Positions 26,460 to 34,053 of a DNA stretch of 34,053 nucleotides are shown piece after piece. The stretch covers positions 1 through 34,053 of the forward strand of contig JAFGQP010000285.1 in NCBI GenBank assembly GCA_016935635.1, read 5' to 3'. How positions within the stretch are numbered: the first letter of the stretch is position 1; every line of letters begins with the position of its first letter. This stretch comes from Sedimentisphaerales bacterium (lineage in GTDB: Bacteria; Planctomycetota; Phycisphaerae; Sedimentisphaerales; Anaerohalosphaeraceae). The notes under the pieces were generated by a model. The model was not told the origin of the DNA. It did not search any database and saw only the letters and a list, made by a program, of their open reading frames with translations. The position numbers and the translations under genes were made by a program.

Positions 26460-27788
26460 ATGATTGGTTGTCATACAGGACGATTTTTTCAGGTTACCGT
26501 CGCAGGAGGTTCGTACCAGGAAGGCCTGACCGCCGTGGTCCAGGGGGCTCCCCCGGCGATGAGCCTGTCCGAACAGGAACTGTATGGGGATTTATTACTG
26601 CGAAAACCCGGAACGGATGAATTATCCAGCCCGCGAAAAGAGCCGGATTTGCCGGTGATTTATACCGGGCTGAATGCAGCCGACACCATTGAGAACGCCG
26701 GCAACAAAAATTTAACCAACGGGACACCTATTTCGATTTTGATTCCCAATCTGGATCGGCATTTTATTCACATCAAGCAATACCAGGACACCAACCGCAC
26801 CCCGCGGCCGGGTCATGCGTCATGGGCCTCGTTCTGCAAATACGGCCCCTGCGATGATGCTATTGGTGCGGGCATTTTCAGCGGACGATATACCTCCACA
26901 ATTGTCGCGGCAGGCTGTGTCGCCAAAAAGATTCTGAAAAAATTCGGCATCAACGTCTTTTCCTATATCCGCGAAGCCGCCGGTGTCTGCTGTCCGGATA
27001 TAGACCACAAAACAATTTTTGACTACACCGAACGCTACAAACAGATGCGGCGGGATCTGGATCCGTTTTACCAGGAAATTTATATCAAAGGCCTGGTGAC
27101 CATGGAGATGCGGTTCCTGGAAAAAATGAAAGTCTTTGCCCAGATCGAACAGGCCATTGATGATATCCGGGCCAAGGCCCCCCTGATTTCGGCCGATGAA
27201 ATTCGCTCCAAATACGGCGTTCATCATGTCATTCTCAGTCCCGACCCGGAAATCGCTGAAGCCATGCTGCAGGCGTGCAATAAAATCAGCCGCAGCGGGG
27301 ATTCTTCCGGCGGTGTTGTCGAAGTGGTGGTAACGGGGGTTCCGGTCGGTCTGGGTGAACCGGTATTTGATAAGCTGGATGCGCAGCTGGGACAAATGCT
27401 GGGTATCGGGGCAGTCAAGGGCCTTGAAATCGGCGCCGGTTTTGCCGTCAAGGACATGACTGGAATTCAGTCCAACGATGCCATGCAGGCCCAGCAGGGT
27501 CAGGTGCAATTCATGACCAATAATGCCGGCGGCATCACCGGAGGACTTTCCAGCGGACAGGACATTATTGTTCGCCTGGCCGTCAAGCCGACTCCCACAA
27601 TCGATAAAGCACAGCAGACCATTGATAAATATACCCTCCAGAATACCCAATTGGCGGCGATTACACGACGCGACCCTACCATTGTCAGCCGCATCTGGCC
27701 GGTCGCGGAAAATTATACCGCAATGGTTATGCTGGACAATCTGATTGCCTGGATGGGATACGAACAACTCAAGGCACGATTTGCCTGA
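26460..27788 (+). CDS. Chorismate synthase homologue lacking the GESHG motif
   Basis: 442 residues against about 360 for AroC; ATG at 26460 with GGAGG at 26449-26453. Clear AroC segments are SPRKEPD (57-63), RPGHA (116-120), KYGPCDDAIGAG (127-138), AAGCVAKKIL (150-159), GVPVGLGEPVFDKLDAQL (293-310), NNAGGITGGLSSGQ (354-367), KPTPTI (376-381) and RRDPTIVSRIWPVAE (403-417). But the N-terminal GESHG box is GGSYQEG (16-22), so its catalytic His is missing; GGGRSSARET is GAGIFSGRYT; and RHDP is RRDP. H119 and D405 of the other two boxes remain. A helical insert of about 50 residues (about 188-245) explains the extra length. Next to aroA it may be this organism's AroC variant or a paralogue with a new role. 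Confidence 0.85.
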   Translation: MIGCHTGRFFQVTVAGGSYQEGLTAVVQGAPPAMSLSEQELYGDLLLRKPGTDELSSPRKEPDLPVIYTGLNAADTIENAGNKNLTNGTPISILIPNLDRHFIHIKQYQDTNRTPRPGHASWASFCKYGPCDDAIGAGIFSGRYTSTIVAAGCVAKKILKKFGINVFSYIREAAGVCCPDIDHKTIFDYTERYKQMRRDLDPFYQEIYIKGLVTMEMRFLEKMKVFAQIEQAIDDIRAKAPLISADEIRSKYGVHHVILSPDPEIAEAMLQACNKISRSGDSSGGVVEVVVTGVPVGLGEPVFDKLDAQLGQMLGIGAVKGLEIGAGFAVKDMTGIQSNDAMQAQQGQVQFMTNNAGGITGGLSSGQDIIVRLAVKPTPTIDKAQQTIDKYTLQNTQLAAITRRDPTIVSRIWPVAENYTAMVMLDNLIAWMGYEQLKARFA

Positions 27789-27821
27789 GATTGATTCTGG
27801 TGTGAGTCATTGTCAGCGCAC

Positions 27822-27856
27822 AAAAAAGGGACGCATTTGACGGCGTCCCTTTTTTT
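27822..27856. terminator. Bidirectional terminator between aroC-like gene and secretin gene
   Basis: GGGACGC (27828-27834) pairs with GCGTCCC (27843-27849). It is preceded by six A and followed by seven T, so both strands read stem plus T-run. It ends the rightward aroC-like transcript and the leftward secretin transcript. Confidence 0.88.
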
Positions 27857-27883
27857 ATTGCTTTCATGATGTACTGCTTTGGA

Positions 27884-30800
27884 CTATCTGCCCATCGCAG
27901 CAATGGCATCTTCTTCCGCTTCATCCTGGAGCACAATGGTCGGCTTGACCAGAATCAGCAGGATGCGTTTATCCTGGACTTCGCTGCGGTTCGAGAAGAA
28001 ACGGGATATCACCGGAATCTTGCTGAGAATCGGAACCCCGGCTTCTCGTTCAACCTGAGCGGTTAGAGTCAAGCCTCCCAGGAATACGGTACCGCGATCC
28101 GGAATAGATACGCGGGTCTGAATCGATGAAACCTGTTCGGTAGGATACGATATTTCAACCCTGACTTCTTCGCCGGATGTGGGATTGAAGCCAAGCGTCT
28201 GCTCAACCTTATTATCCGTCAGATCCAGAGTGAAGGTCGTGACACGCAAGATCACGTATTTCATATCCGACGTGATGGTTGGTGTAATCGACAGACGTAT
28301 GCCGGAATCAAAATCTTCGTAGGTGTTTTCAATATAAGCATTCGTGATCGGCTGACCATCAGCAGGAGTAATCGTCTCCGTGCCGAGGGTTGCATCGGTA
28401 CGAAGCCGGCGTACCGTGGTGACCTGCAGGGTGGCGGATTCGCCGCTGAGCACCATCGCTTTGGGAGCGGTTAACTGACGTGAATTACTGTGCATCTGTG
28501 TGGCACGCAGCAGGAAATCCACCTGTAAATCATCCAATACATAGGCAAAACCGGAAGACATTGAAGGAGTGGATCCGCCCAGCGTACCGCCAACGGCCGT
28601 CGGCTGAGACGCCGCCGCATTGTAGCTATTCTGTGTAAACATCAGATTACCTGGGCCGGCATCGCTTTCCCACTGCCCGCCGACGCGCAACCGATTAATC
28701 TGGACATCCAAACCGATATCTTCGAGGAAATGCTCATCAACCAGCAGAAAACGCGCTTCAATGGCAACCTGCTGCCCAAGCTGTTTTCTCATTTCATCAA
28801 GGAATTTACGTATCTTTTCATGATTTTCCGGTGTCTGCCAGACAATCAGCTTGGTGCCCATGAACTGCTCAATACGAGCCTCACCGCCATTGTCATACCA
28901 GCTGTCCGGATCGATGGTCTGCAGAATGGTATCAATCAGCTGATCGCCCATTTCACGAGAACGCCAGCTTCCAAGATACTGACTGCTGCTGCCGCTGCTG
29001 CGACGGTTGCCGCGGTTCTGACCGCCGCTGGAACCGCCCTGGCCGCCCTGCTGTCCACCCTGATTACCCTGACTTTGTCCCATCACGTTATCGCTTTGGC
29101 CTACTCCCTGAACACCGCCGTTGTATTCATCATAATCCGCCGGCGGACTCAGTAATTCCGCAACATCATAAACAATATTGGTAAACGGCTTGGGCAGATA
29201 ATCCACCGTTGCAATCGTAACGATGCCGTACTGCACCACATATCCGAGTTCGGCCATACCGCCTGCACTGACCGCCTGAAGAACACGCTCCAGACCAACT
29301 CGCAGGGGAACCGCTACAAGCCCTTCACCGCTCAAGGTGATAGGAGTATCTCGGTCAATGAAGGCATTTTCAGTCAAATCTTTCCACATCACTGCAATCG
29401 ACAACTGAGGTTCAACCGAATCTCTGAGAATATTGATTGCTTCTTCAAACGTCGTTTCCGGAGTCAACGCGGACAAATTCACCGTTTGATCCAGCAGTTT
29501 GTTGGCCGCAGCATCGGCCGGACTCATCTGTTCCTGAAGTAGCTGCTCGCGACGCTCGGATATTTCTTTCCAGTTGCGGGGATAATTAATTTCCTTGGAG
29601 AAAGGCGTGGATTTTCCGCTGGTTTCCAGAATCAGCTGCATCTCTTCCTTTTCAGCCTCATGCTTGATGCGAAGCTGTTCGACCCACCGAACGGTATTTT
29701 CCAGCGTTTTTCGCTTGATCAGGGCTTCCCGATTGTGGGGATCAACAGCCAGCAGCTGTTCCAATTGCCCCAGCGCCTCCTCGTAGCGTTCCTCCGCTTC
29801 GAAAGCAAGAGCTCGTTCCATGTAATCACTGACGGCCTGGGCACGTTCGGTTTCAAGATTCTTGCGGATTTCCTGATTGATCCGTTCGGCCTCGCTGCCC
29901 TTGATGATAATCTGCTCTTCGTTGTATTTCTTTTCTTCCGTGTCAACGACTTCTTCTTTTTCAGTCAGCTTTTTCTTGAGGTCGCCATATTCATCACCCA
30001 GCAGCAGCCGGTTGTGTTCCAGCGTCGAAAAGGCATTTCGCAAAGCGGTTCTGGCGGCAGTGAAATCTTGTTTTGCTTTCGCCTGATCCGCTTTGTTCAG
30101 GGCATCCGTAACGACCGCCCGGGTGTAGCTTCGCTGAACTTCCTGCTTACGGATCACTTCCTGCAGGTAGGAATTGGCCTGACTGGCCGTGGGAGTTTCG
30201 GCGGCAGGCTGTTCGGCAGCTGTTTGCGTCACGTCGATCGCAACGGGAGCCGCCACGACTTCTTGAACAGTCTGAACCGCAGTCGGCTGTTCAACCGTGA
30301 CTTCCACCACCTCTACAGTCACCGGCGCGGCTTCGACCTGAACCGGTGTTGCTTCTTCAGCCTGAACCTCGACCACTTCCACCGTAACCGTAGCCGCTTG
30401 AACCTCGGCCTGGATTGCAGCGGGCTGTTCTGCCGGAACTTCAACCACTTCAACGGCAACCGGGGTCTCAACAACCTCGACCACTTCAACGACAGGCTGC
30501 TGGACAGGTTCGGCCGGAGGGGTCTGCTGACTTAAAGAGGCATTGACCTTGTTCAGGTCGGCAGTGATAATGCTCTTTTCCATTTCATTGACATAAGGAC
30601 TGGCCTGAATCTGCAGCAGGAGCTTTTTGGCCTCAGTATAATTCCCATCAGCGATAAGCTGGTCAATTTGCTTTCTGAGGGTAACAATCTTTTCGCGTTC
30701 AGCTAAAGCGGTTTGAATCTGCCCGGCAAGCTCTTTGGCTTTCTGCTTCTGGGTGTCGGTCAAAAAGGAGCCGTATTCCTGCTCCACCACAGCAAGGTCG

Positions 30801-31006
30801 CCCTGGGCCTTGGTGTACATGCCCCGTTTAATCCATTCTTCCACGACCTTAAGAGAGCTGTCGGCCTTTTGCTGCTTGGCTTCCTGCTCGGAAGCCGGAG
30901 TATCTGCCGCCCGTATGGTGCCTGTGGTCCAGACAAACGCCAACACGGCAAATAGAAGTGCAAGTGTACCGGCTCGACGTACCCAAATAAATGATTGCGT
31001 ACTCAC
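27884..31006 (-). CDS. Secretin-family outer-membrane protein (type II secretion / type IV pilus like)
   Basis: 1,040 residues starting at GTG 31006, with GGAGG seven bases upstream. Signal peptide 1-33 (cut after TIRA). Residues 40-160 are charged helices, 165-275 a Val/Glu/Pro/Ala linker with four VEVVEV units, 290-500 helical and TPR-like (RYEEALGQLEQLLAVDPHNREAL). About 540-640 looks like an STN/N0-type domain; a Gly/Gln/Asn/Ser linker follows at about 655-700. The C-terminal part has VAIEARFLLVDEHFLEDIGLD and the secretin core ending in VPILSKIPVISRFF and KRILLILVKPTIV, clear hallmarks of GspD/PilQ proteins. The core is fused to an unusually long periplasmic N-terminus. It could export the PilX/GspK-like or giant proteins; no other machine genes are in the window. 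Confidence 0.9.
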   Translation of the reverse strand: MSTQSFIWVRRAGTLALLFAVLAFVWTTGTIRAADTPASEQEAKQQKADSSLKVVEEWIKRGMYTKAQGDLAVVEQEYGSFLTDTQKQKAKELAGQIQTALAEREKIVTLRKQIDQLIADGNYTEAKKLLLQIQASPYVNEMEKSIITADLNKVNASLSQQTPPAEPVQQPVVEVVEVVETPVAVEVVEVPAEQPAAIQAEVQAATVTVEVVEVQAEEATPVQVEAAPVTVEVVEVTVEQPTAVQTVQEVVAAPVAIDVTQTAAEQPAAETPTASQANSYLQEVIRKQEVQRSYTRAVVTDALNKADQAKAKQDFTAARTALRNAFSTLEHNRLLLGDEYGDLKKKLTEKEEVVDTEEKKYNEEQIIIKGSEAERINQEIRKNLETERAQAVSDYMERALAFEAEERYEEALGQLEQLLAVDPHNREALIKRKTLENTVRWVEQLRIKHEAEKEEMQLILETSGKSTPFSKEINYPRNWKEISERREQLLQEQMSPADAAANKLLDQTVNLSALTPETTFEEAINILRDSVEPQLSIAVMWKDLTENAFIDRDTPITLSGEGLVAVPLRVGLERVLQAVSAGGMAELGYVVQYGIVTIATVDYLPKPFTNIVYDVAELLSPPADYDEYNGGVQGVGQSDNVMGQSQGNQGGQQGGQGGSSGGQNRGNRRSSGSSSQYLGSWRSREMGDQLIDTILQTIDPDSWYDNGGEARIEQFMGTKLIVWQTPENHEKIRKFLDEMRKQLGQQVAIEARFLLVDEHFLEDIGLDVQINRLRVGGQWESDAGPGNLMFTQNSYNAAASQPTAVGGTLGGSTPSMSSGFAYVLDDLQVDFLLRATQMHSNSRQLTAPKAMVLSGESATLQVTTVRRLRTDATLGTETITPADGQPITNAYIENTYEDFDSGIRLSITPTITSDMKYVILRVTTFTLDLTDNKVEQTLGFNPTSGEEVRVEISYPTEQVSSIQTRVSIPDRGTVFLGGLTLTAQVEREAGVPILSKIPVISRFFSNRSEVQDKRILLILVKPTIVLQDEAEEDAIAAMGR
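30299..30490 (-). repeat. VEVVEV repeats in the secretin linker
   Basis: The hexapeptide VEVVEV occurs at residues 173-178, 185-190, 209-214 and 231-236, within a Val/Glu/Ala/Gln/Pro-rich linker. Unit spacing is irregular (12, 24, 22 residues), so it looks like a decayed tandem duplication. Confidence 0.75.
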
Positions 31007-31173
31007 CAGAAAAACCTCCAGAAAATCTGAATTATTAGTTCAATTATTCCGACAAATCCTGCCGACCGAAATTATGGAGACGCTATGTCCCATATAACAG
31101 TCGATTCGTAAGTGTATAACCATGATGAGATTAATGCAAGTGAAAAAATCCGGGTTTAGCCTTGATAATTCGC

Positions 31174-31202
31174 TTGTTTTTTATGCGGTTCATTTGTATA
31201 TT
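31174..31202 (+). promoter_or_regulatory. Candidate tsaB promoter
   Basis: TTGTTT (31174-31179) and TATATT (31197-31202) are 17 bases apart. Initiation near 31209 leaves about 33 bases before the TTG start at 31242. I see no comparably good promoter for the divergent secretin gene in 31007-31170. Confidence 0.4.
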
Positions 31203-31241
31203 CCGCCTCGCTGTAAATTAACGCTTATAGGACTCTGAAAA

Positions 31242-32021
31242 TTGACAAATCGAGCTATTAATACTGATTCGCCTGATTCCCCTCTCCAGCCAAAGGTCTC
31301 CATCGCTATTGAAACCAGCGGCAGGACAGGTTCTGTCGCGATTGCCCGCGAGGAAGTGATCCTGGACCACGCCACCTTGTCAGGCTTTCAAAAGCATAGT
31401 TCAGAGCTTTTGCCTGCCATTCAAAGCCTTTTATTAAGACACGGCTTGTCCACTAAAGACATTCAGCAGATTTACCTCCCTAAAGGCCCCGGCAGTTTTA
31501 CCGGCATTCGGATTGCAGTGACTTTTGCCAAGATGGCAGCGTTTTCCATGGGGGCAAAAATTGTAGCAGTAAACACATTGGATGCCTTGGCACACAATGC
31601 TATCCATGACATGGAGAACACCGATTCCCCTGTCCAGCAGATTGCAACTATTCTCGATGCAAAAAAGGGATATTTCTACATCGCTGTCTTCAATAAAACT
31701 GATACCGGTCTCCATCGCATGACCGAGGATTTGCTGATAACACCGGCGGTTTTTTTATCGGACCATTGCGAAGGCCAATCCAAAACAGCCCTGCTCGGAG
31801 AAGGCTTGGTGTACTATCACAAGCAATTCGAGCATCCAAATACTGTGATTCTGGACAAATCCTGCTGGCCGGCCAGTGCTGTATCGGTCTGGCATGTGGC
31901 CCGACGGCGGGCAAAACAGCAGCAGTTTGACGACCCGAATAATCTGGTTCCGCTTTACATCCGAAGGCCGGAAGCTGAAGAAAACTGGGAAAAAGCCCAG
32001 CAAGCCAAACACGCAAAATGA
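31242..32021 (+). CDS. tsaB: tRNA threonylcarbamoyladenosine biosynthesis protein TsaB
   Basis: TsaB scaffolds the TsaB-TsaD-TsaE complex that makes t6A37 in ANN-decoding tRNAs. 259 residues. The ASKHA-type start SIAIETSGRTGSVAIARE (20-37) and the family motif PKGPGSFTGIRIA (80-92) are clear. The TTG start at 31242 has AGGA at 31229-31232; there is no later start before the conserved beta-strand, so this is the only sensible choice. It has about 20 extra N-terminal residues and a C-terminal end (PLYIRRPEAEENWEK) typical of full-length TsaB. tRNA-Lys, itself a t6A target by decoding class, lies 131 bases downstream, probably by chance. Confidence 0.93.
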   Translation: MTNRAINTDSPDSPLQPKVSIAIETSGRTGSVAIAREEVILDHATLSGFQKHSSELLPAIQSLLLRHGLSTKDIQQIYLPKGPGSFTGIRIAVTFAKMAAFSMGAKIVAVNTLDALAHNAIHDMENTDSPVQQIATILDAKKGYFYIAVFNKTDTGLHRMTEDLLITPAVFLSDHCEGQSKTALLGEGLVYYHKQFEHPNTVILDKSCWPASAVSVWHVARRRAKQQQFDDPNNLVPLYIRRPEAEENWEKAQQAKHAK

Positions 32022-32074
32022 AAACAGGCCTGCTTTCTTCTGTTAAAGGGGCATATTTTTTTAAGCTTTTTTTG

Positions 32075-32103
32075 TTGCTAAAACGATGCTCGGGTGGTAT
32101 GTT
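32075..32103 (+). promoter_or_regulatory. Candidate promoter of tRNA-Lys
   Basis: TTGCTA (32075-32080) and TATGTT (32098-32103) are 17 bases apart, about 50 bases before the tRNA. A hairpin in the leader, CGGCAG (32116-32121) with CTGCCG (32130-32135), may help 5' processing. Confidence 0.4.
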
Positions 32104-32152
32104 TTGTGGTCTTTTCGGCAGGGATTTCTCTGCCGGCAGGCGGAATACGCCT

Positions 32153-32225
32153 GGGTGAGTAGCTCAGCAGGTAGAGCAACGCACTTTTAATGCGTAGGTC
32201 TTGGGTTCGAATCCCAACTCACCCA
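32153..32225 (+). tRNA. tRNA-Lys (anticodon TTT)
   Basis: All four arms fold: acceptor GGGTGAG/CTCACCC (32153-32159 and 32218-32224), D-stem GCTC/GAGC, anticodon stem ACGCA/TGCGT around CTTTTAA with TTT at 32186-32188, and T-arm TTGGG-TTCGAAT-CCCAA. The discriminator base is A, and CCA is not encoded. Its 3' end probably forms the attachment site of the adjacent integrated element. Confidence 0.97.
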
Positions 32226-32227
32226 GT
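32201..32227 (+). other. Putative element attachment site (tRNA-Lys 3' end)
   Basis: The integrase stop codon is about 30 bases from the tRNA 3' end, the usual arrangement when an element enters a tRNA gene and restores its 3' part. No second copy of this segment is visible up to 34053, so the far end is outside the window. The core boundaries given are a guess based on the T-arm and acceptor. Confidence 0.5.
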
Positions 32228-32254
32228 AATGATAAGGCCTTATAAGTGATGAAC

Positions 32255-33430
32255 TTATGAGGCTTTTTTGTTTGTGTCAACTGCTTCATTCTTGGGTTTT
32301 TCTTGACTTTCCGTCACTTTTTCCGTCACGACAGGCTTTGTCCAGAATGATTCTTTTGTTGCCTTGTCATAATCACTGTCGGACACTTGGGTATAGAATG
32401 TCTGGGTCGTGGTGATGGAAGCATGACCAGCATATTCTTTGACCACGTGCATCGGGTATCGTGAGGCCCAATCGGTGATACAGCTTTTCCGGAGTGAGTG
32501 TATCGGCTTGTCAAAAGGCTTCAGACCGGCCCGTTTCAGGATTGCCAGAAAATCACGATGTAAATTACCTTCATATACATCCGTGATAACCTTCTCTTGT
32601 CCCTCTGGAGCCGCCGCATACGCAGCCAGTAACATCTTGGCCAGTTCCGGCGGTATCGGAATAACTCTCTTGTCACCGTCCTTGGGCATCCACTCATCGC
32701 AGGCTATTATGGTCAGACGGTTCTTGTCCCAATCGATATTCGACCACCGGAGATTAAGAGCCTCACCGCTGCGAAGGCCGCACATCCTACACAAAGCAAT
32801 GACCAGCTTTAACCGCTGGGGTGCGTGTTCCATAATCTTATTGAACTCGTCCAGCTCGACAGGGTGCCATTCTTTAGGTGCCTCTGTATCCATCACCACG
32901 TGAGCGAAGGGATTGACCGTCAGCAGGTCTTTTTCGACTGCCCAATTAAAGATCGCCTTGGCCATAACCAGAATGCTGTTGACGGTGTTCTTGGCGAGCT
33001 TTTCTTTGCGTTTTTTCTCTACCCGAAGGCGATTCGATAGTAAGGCGGTCTTGAACTTGCCAGCATCTACCTTAGATATGCTGTCAATACGTCGGTTCTG
33101 GCCAAAGTGCTTTAACAGATACGTTTGACATTCTTTCCGCTTCAAGACCGTCCCGGGCCTCAGTTCAAGTCCCTTTTCTTCAAGATAATCCTGACACAAC
33201 TGGCTTGTGGTGAGAGCTTTTCCAGTGTTCCTCTTGGATGGGTTCTTGTCGAACGCAAGCTCAATCTCTGATGTACGTTTCTTGGCATCACGTTCCGACA
33301 GTTCATCGACCCTGCCAAGAGCCTTACTGCGCCGCTTGCCGTTCTCGTCGAACCACCGGCAGCACCAGTATTCGACAATCCCGTTCTTGCCTTGCTTGCG
33401 GTCTTTATAAAGTGTTACCGCTCGTCTCAT
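32255..33430 (-). CDS. int: Tyrosine-recombinase integrase
   Basis: 391 residues. Catalytic residues of the phage-integrase family are visible: R220 in CGLRSGEAL, H311 and R314 in HSLRKS, H336 in EYAGHAS and the nucleophile Y346 in TQTFYTQVS. The N-terminal part (about 10-60) resembles an arm-binding domain, and 74-170 (SQLCQDYLEEKG, NSILVMAKAIFNWAVEKDLL) is the SAM-like core-binding domain. The C-terminal 30 residues are polar. The ATG overlaps the stop of the upstream 81-residue gene (ATGA), so translation is probably coupled. It would catalyse integration and excision at tRNA-Lys. No cargo gene is in the window apart from the small regulator. Confidence 0.95.
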   Translation of the reverse strand: MRRAVTLYKDRKQGKNGIVEYWCCRWFDENGKRRSKALGRVDELSERDAKKRTSEIELAFDKNPSKRNTGKALTTSQLCQDYLEEKGLELRPGTVLKRKECQTYLLKHFGQNRRIDSISKVDAGKFKTALLSNRLRVEKKRKEKLAKNTVNSILVMAKAIFNWAVEKDLLTVNPFAHVVMDTEAPKEWHPVELDEFNKIMEHAPQRLKLVIALCRMCGLRSGEALNLRWSNIDWDKNRLTIIACDEWMPKDGDKRVIPIPPELAKMLLAAYAAAPEGQEKVITDVYEGNLHRDFLAILKRAGLKPFDKPIHSLRKSCITDWASRYPMHVVKEYAGHASITTTQTFYTQVSDSDYDKATKESFWTKPVVTEKVTESQEKPKNEAVDTNKKAS

Positions 33431-33672
33431 TTTTCACCTCTTTTCCCTTTGGGTTTACTATGGGCATCTGCACCGATAGCAGATTTTTTATCACGTGGCA
33501 CAATAACCAGATTGAAATAGTCCAGTAACTCTCCGGCCTTTTGGAGTGAGCATCCGTTTCCCTGCATCAGTCGGCACAAATCCGACTCCGTCACACTGGT
33601 TTCCTTGGAGATATGGTATCGGGTATGGCCGCAAGTCCTGATTCTATGCCGGATGATTTCTGCAATATCCAT
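33427..33672 (-). CDS. Small HTH-like regulator upstream of int
   Basis: 81 residues. MDIAEIIRHRIRTCGHTRYHI is followed by SKETSVTESDLCRLMQGNG, a helix-turn-helix of Cro/XRE type (ISKETSVTESDLCRLM matching the usual 'LA...GVS.s.isr...G'). The C-terminal 25 residues are basic (PKGKRGEK). AAGGA at 33680-33684 with 7-base spacing supports the ATG at 33672. Its last four bases overlap the integrase start. It may control int and its own promoter, or act as an excision factor; the inverted repeats over its promoter favour autoregulation. Confidence 0.8.
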   Translation of the reverse strand: MDIAEIIRHRIRTCGHTRYHISKETSVTESDLCRLMQGNGCSLQKAGELLDYFNLVIVPRDKKSAIGADAHSKPKGKRGEK

Positions 33673-33713
33673 TGTCCTGTCCTTAATTATTATATGCTCT
33701 ATGATTCATTATC

Positions 33714-33750
33714 AGTATTCTACGACAATACTTTGAATATTGCAAGTATT
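33714..33750 (-). promoter_or_regulatory. Promoter and operator-like half-sites of the regulator-int operon
   Basis: On the minus strand TTGCAA (33740-33745) and TAGAAT (33717-33722) are exactly 17 bases apart. Three half-sites of AGTATT overlap it: 33714-33719, the inverted AATACT at 33727-33732 (7-base gap, covering the -10), and 33745-33750 (covering the -35). This arrangement fits repression by the operon's own HTH protein. Confidence 0.6.
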
Positions 33751-34053
33751 ATTTCAGAAATATTTTATAAATTGCCCGGATTTTACCGCTTTGTGCTTTT
33801 GGTTAGAATTGTCTTCATTGCTTCACCCCATTTTAAACCCCTTTATCATACGATACATTGCTGGGGCGTGTGCTTCATTGAATTGTTCCATATAGCCGCT
33901 GGCCGTCTTATTTTCGGCCTGTGGGCAGGACCCGCAGCGGGCCTATAGTGCGTGTCATGTGAACCTGATTTTTTGTGTCTAAAAATTCCGGCAAAACGCG
34001 CTGCCGACCGTATTTTATTGCCTTATCCCACAAGGACCCGCCAAAGATGGAAT
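33751..34053. other. Right-edge region without a recognised gene
   Basis: I see no credible ORF in this 300-base end. The track ORF 33613-33948 (+) runs antisense into the regulator gene and has no SD. CCCGC-AGC-GGG (about 33930-33941) is a small hairpin with no T-run. The element presumably continues to the right. Confidence 0.5.

Noticed and set aside
29660-30535. 291-residue + strand ORF antisense to the secretin
   Set aside because: Phe/Leu/Arg/Asn-rich mirror of the Glu/Lys/Val-rich coding strand; no SD.
33613-33948. 111-residue + strand ORF at the right edge
   Set aside because: Starts antisense inside the regulator gene, crosses its promoter, no SD, no motif.

Overview
The window looks like chromosomal DNA of a planctomycete, most likely class Phycisphaerae (Sedimentisphaerales-like). 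I infer this from the giant secreted beta-helix protein with a dockerin-type EF-hand pair ending in a 'YW/CWL'-like motif, the PilX/GspK-like N-termini fused to beta-rich domains, and a left-edge repeat that translates to the 'NKPNF...PSVPS' pattern I associate with planctomycete intergenic DNA. No marker gene in the window proves the taxonomy.

Layout, left to right. 1-335: degenerate intergenic repeats. 342-1859 (+): lipB and lipA. 1994-5362 (+): two tandem paralogous PilX/GspK-like envelope proteins and a small acidic secreted peptide, closed by a strong terminator. 8534-5439 (-): hemL, an unknown four-helix membrane protein and a beta-hydroxyacid dehydrogenase, tightly spaced as an operon. 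10258-8729 (-): a ComM/YifB-type AAA+ ATPase. 10508-10656 (+): a possible 24-residue membrane peptide gene with its own Shine-Dalgarno (SD) sequence and terminator. 10892-10692 (-): a 66-residue unknown protein.

22743-11041 (-): one 3,900-residue exported protein. It has a signal peptide, a propeptide-like region, a subtilisin (S8) domain with an intact triad, three very long right-handed beta-helix modules with Gly/Asn/Asp-rich inserts, InlB-B-like linkers, an internal dockerin and repeated Fn3-like modules. It takes up a third of the window.

23245-27788 (+): aroA, a PEP-carboxykinase-like P-loop protein, and a chorismate-synthase homologue that lacks the GESHG signature. A bidirectional terminator separates these from a convergent 1,040-residue secretin (31006-27884, -). 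31242-32021 (+): tsaB. 32153-32225: tRNA-Lys(TTT). 33672-32255 (-): an integrase and a small regulator in an ATGA-overlapping pair beside the tRNA, which look like the start of an integrated element running off the right edge.

How the parts may work together: lipB/lipA make lipoate; hemL feeds tetrapyrrole synthesis; aroA with the aroC-like gene suggests the end of the shikimate pathway, but the missing catalytic His makes that uncertain; the PilX/GspK-like proteins and the secretin could belong to one type II secretion or type IV pilus machine, and the giant protein is a plausible export client. The most unusual items are the giant protease/beta-helix/dockerin fusion, the GESHG-less chorismate synthase, and the tandem pseudopilin-like cassette.
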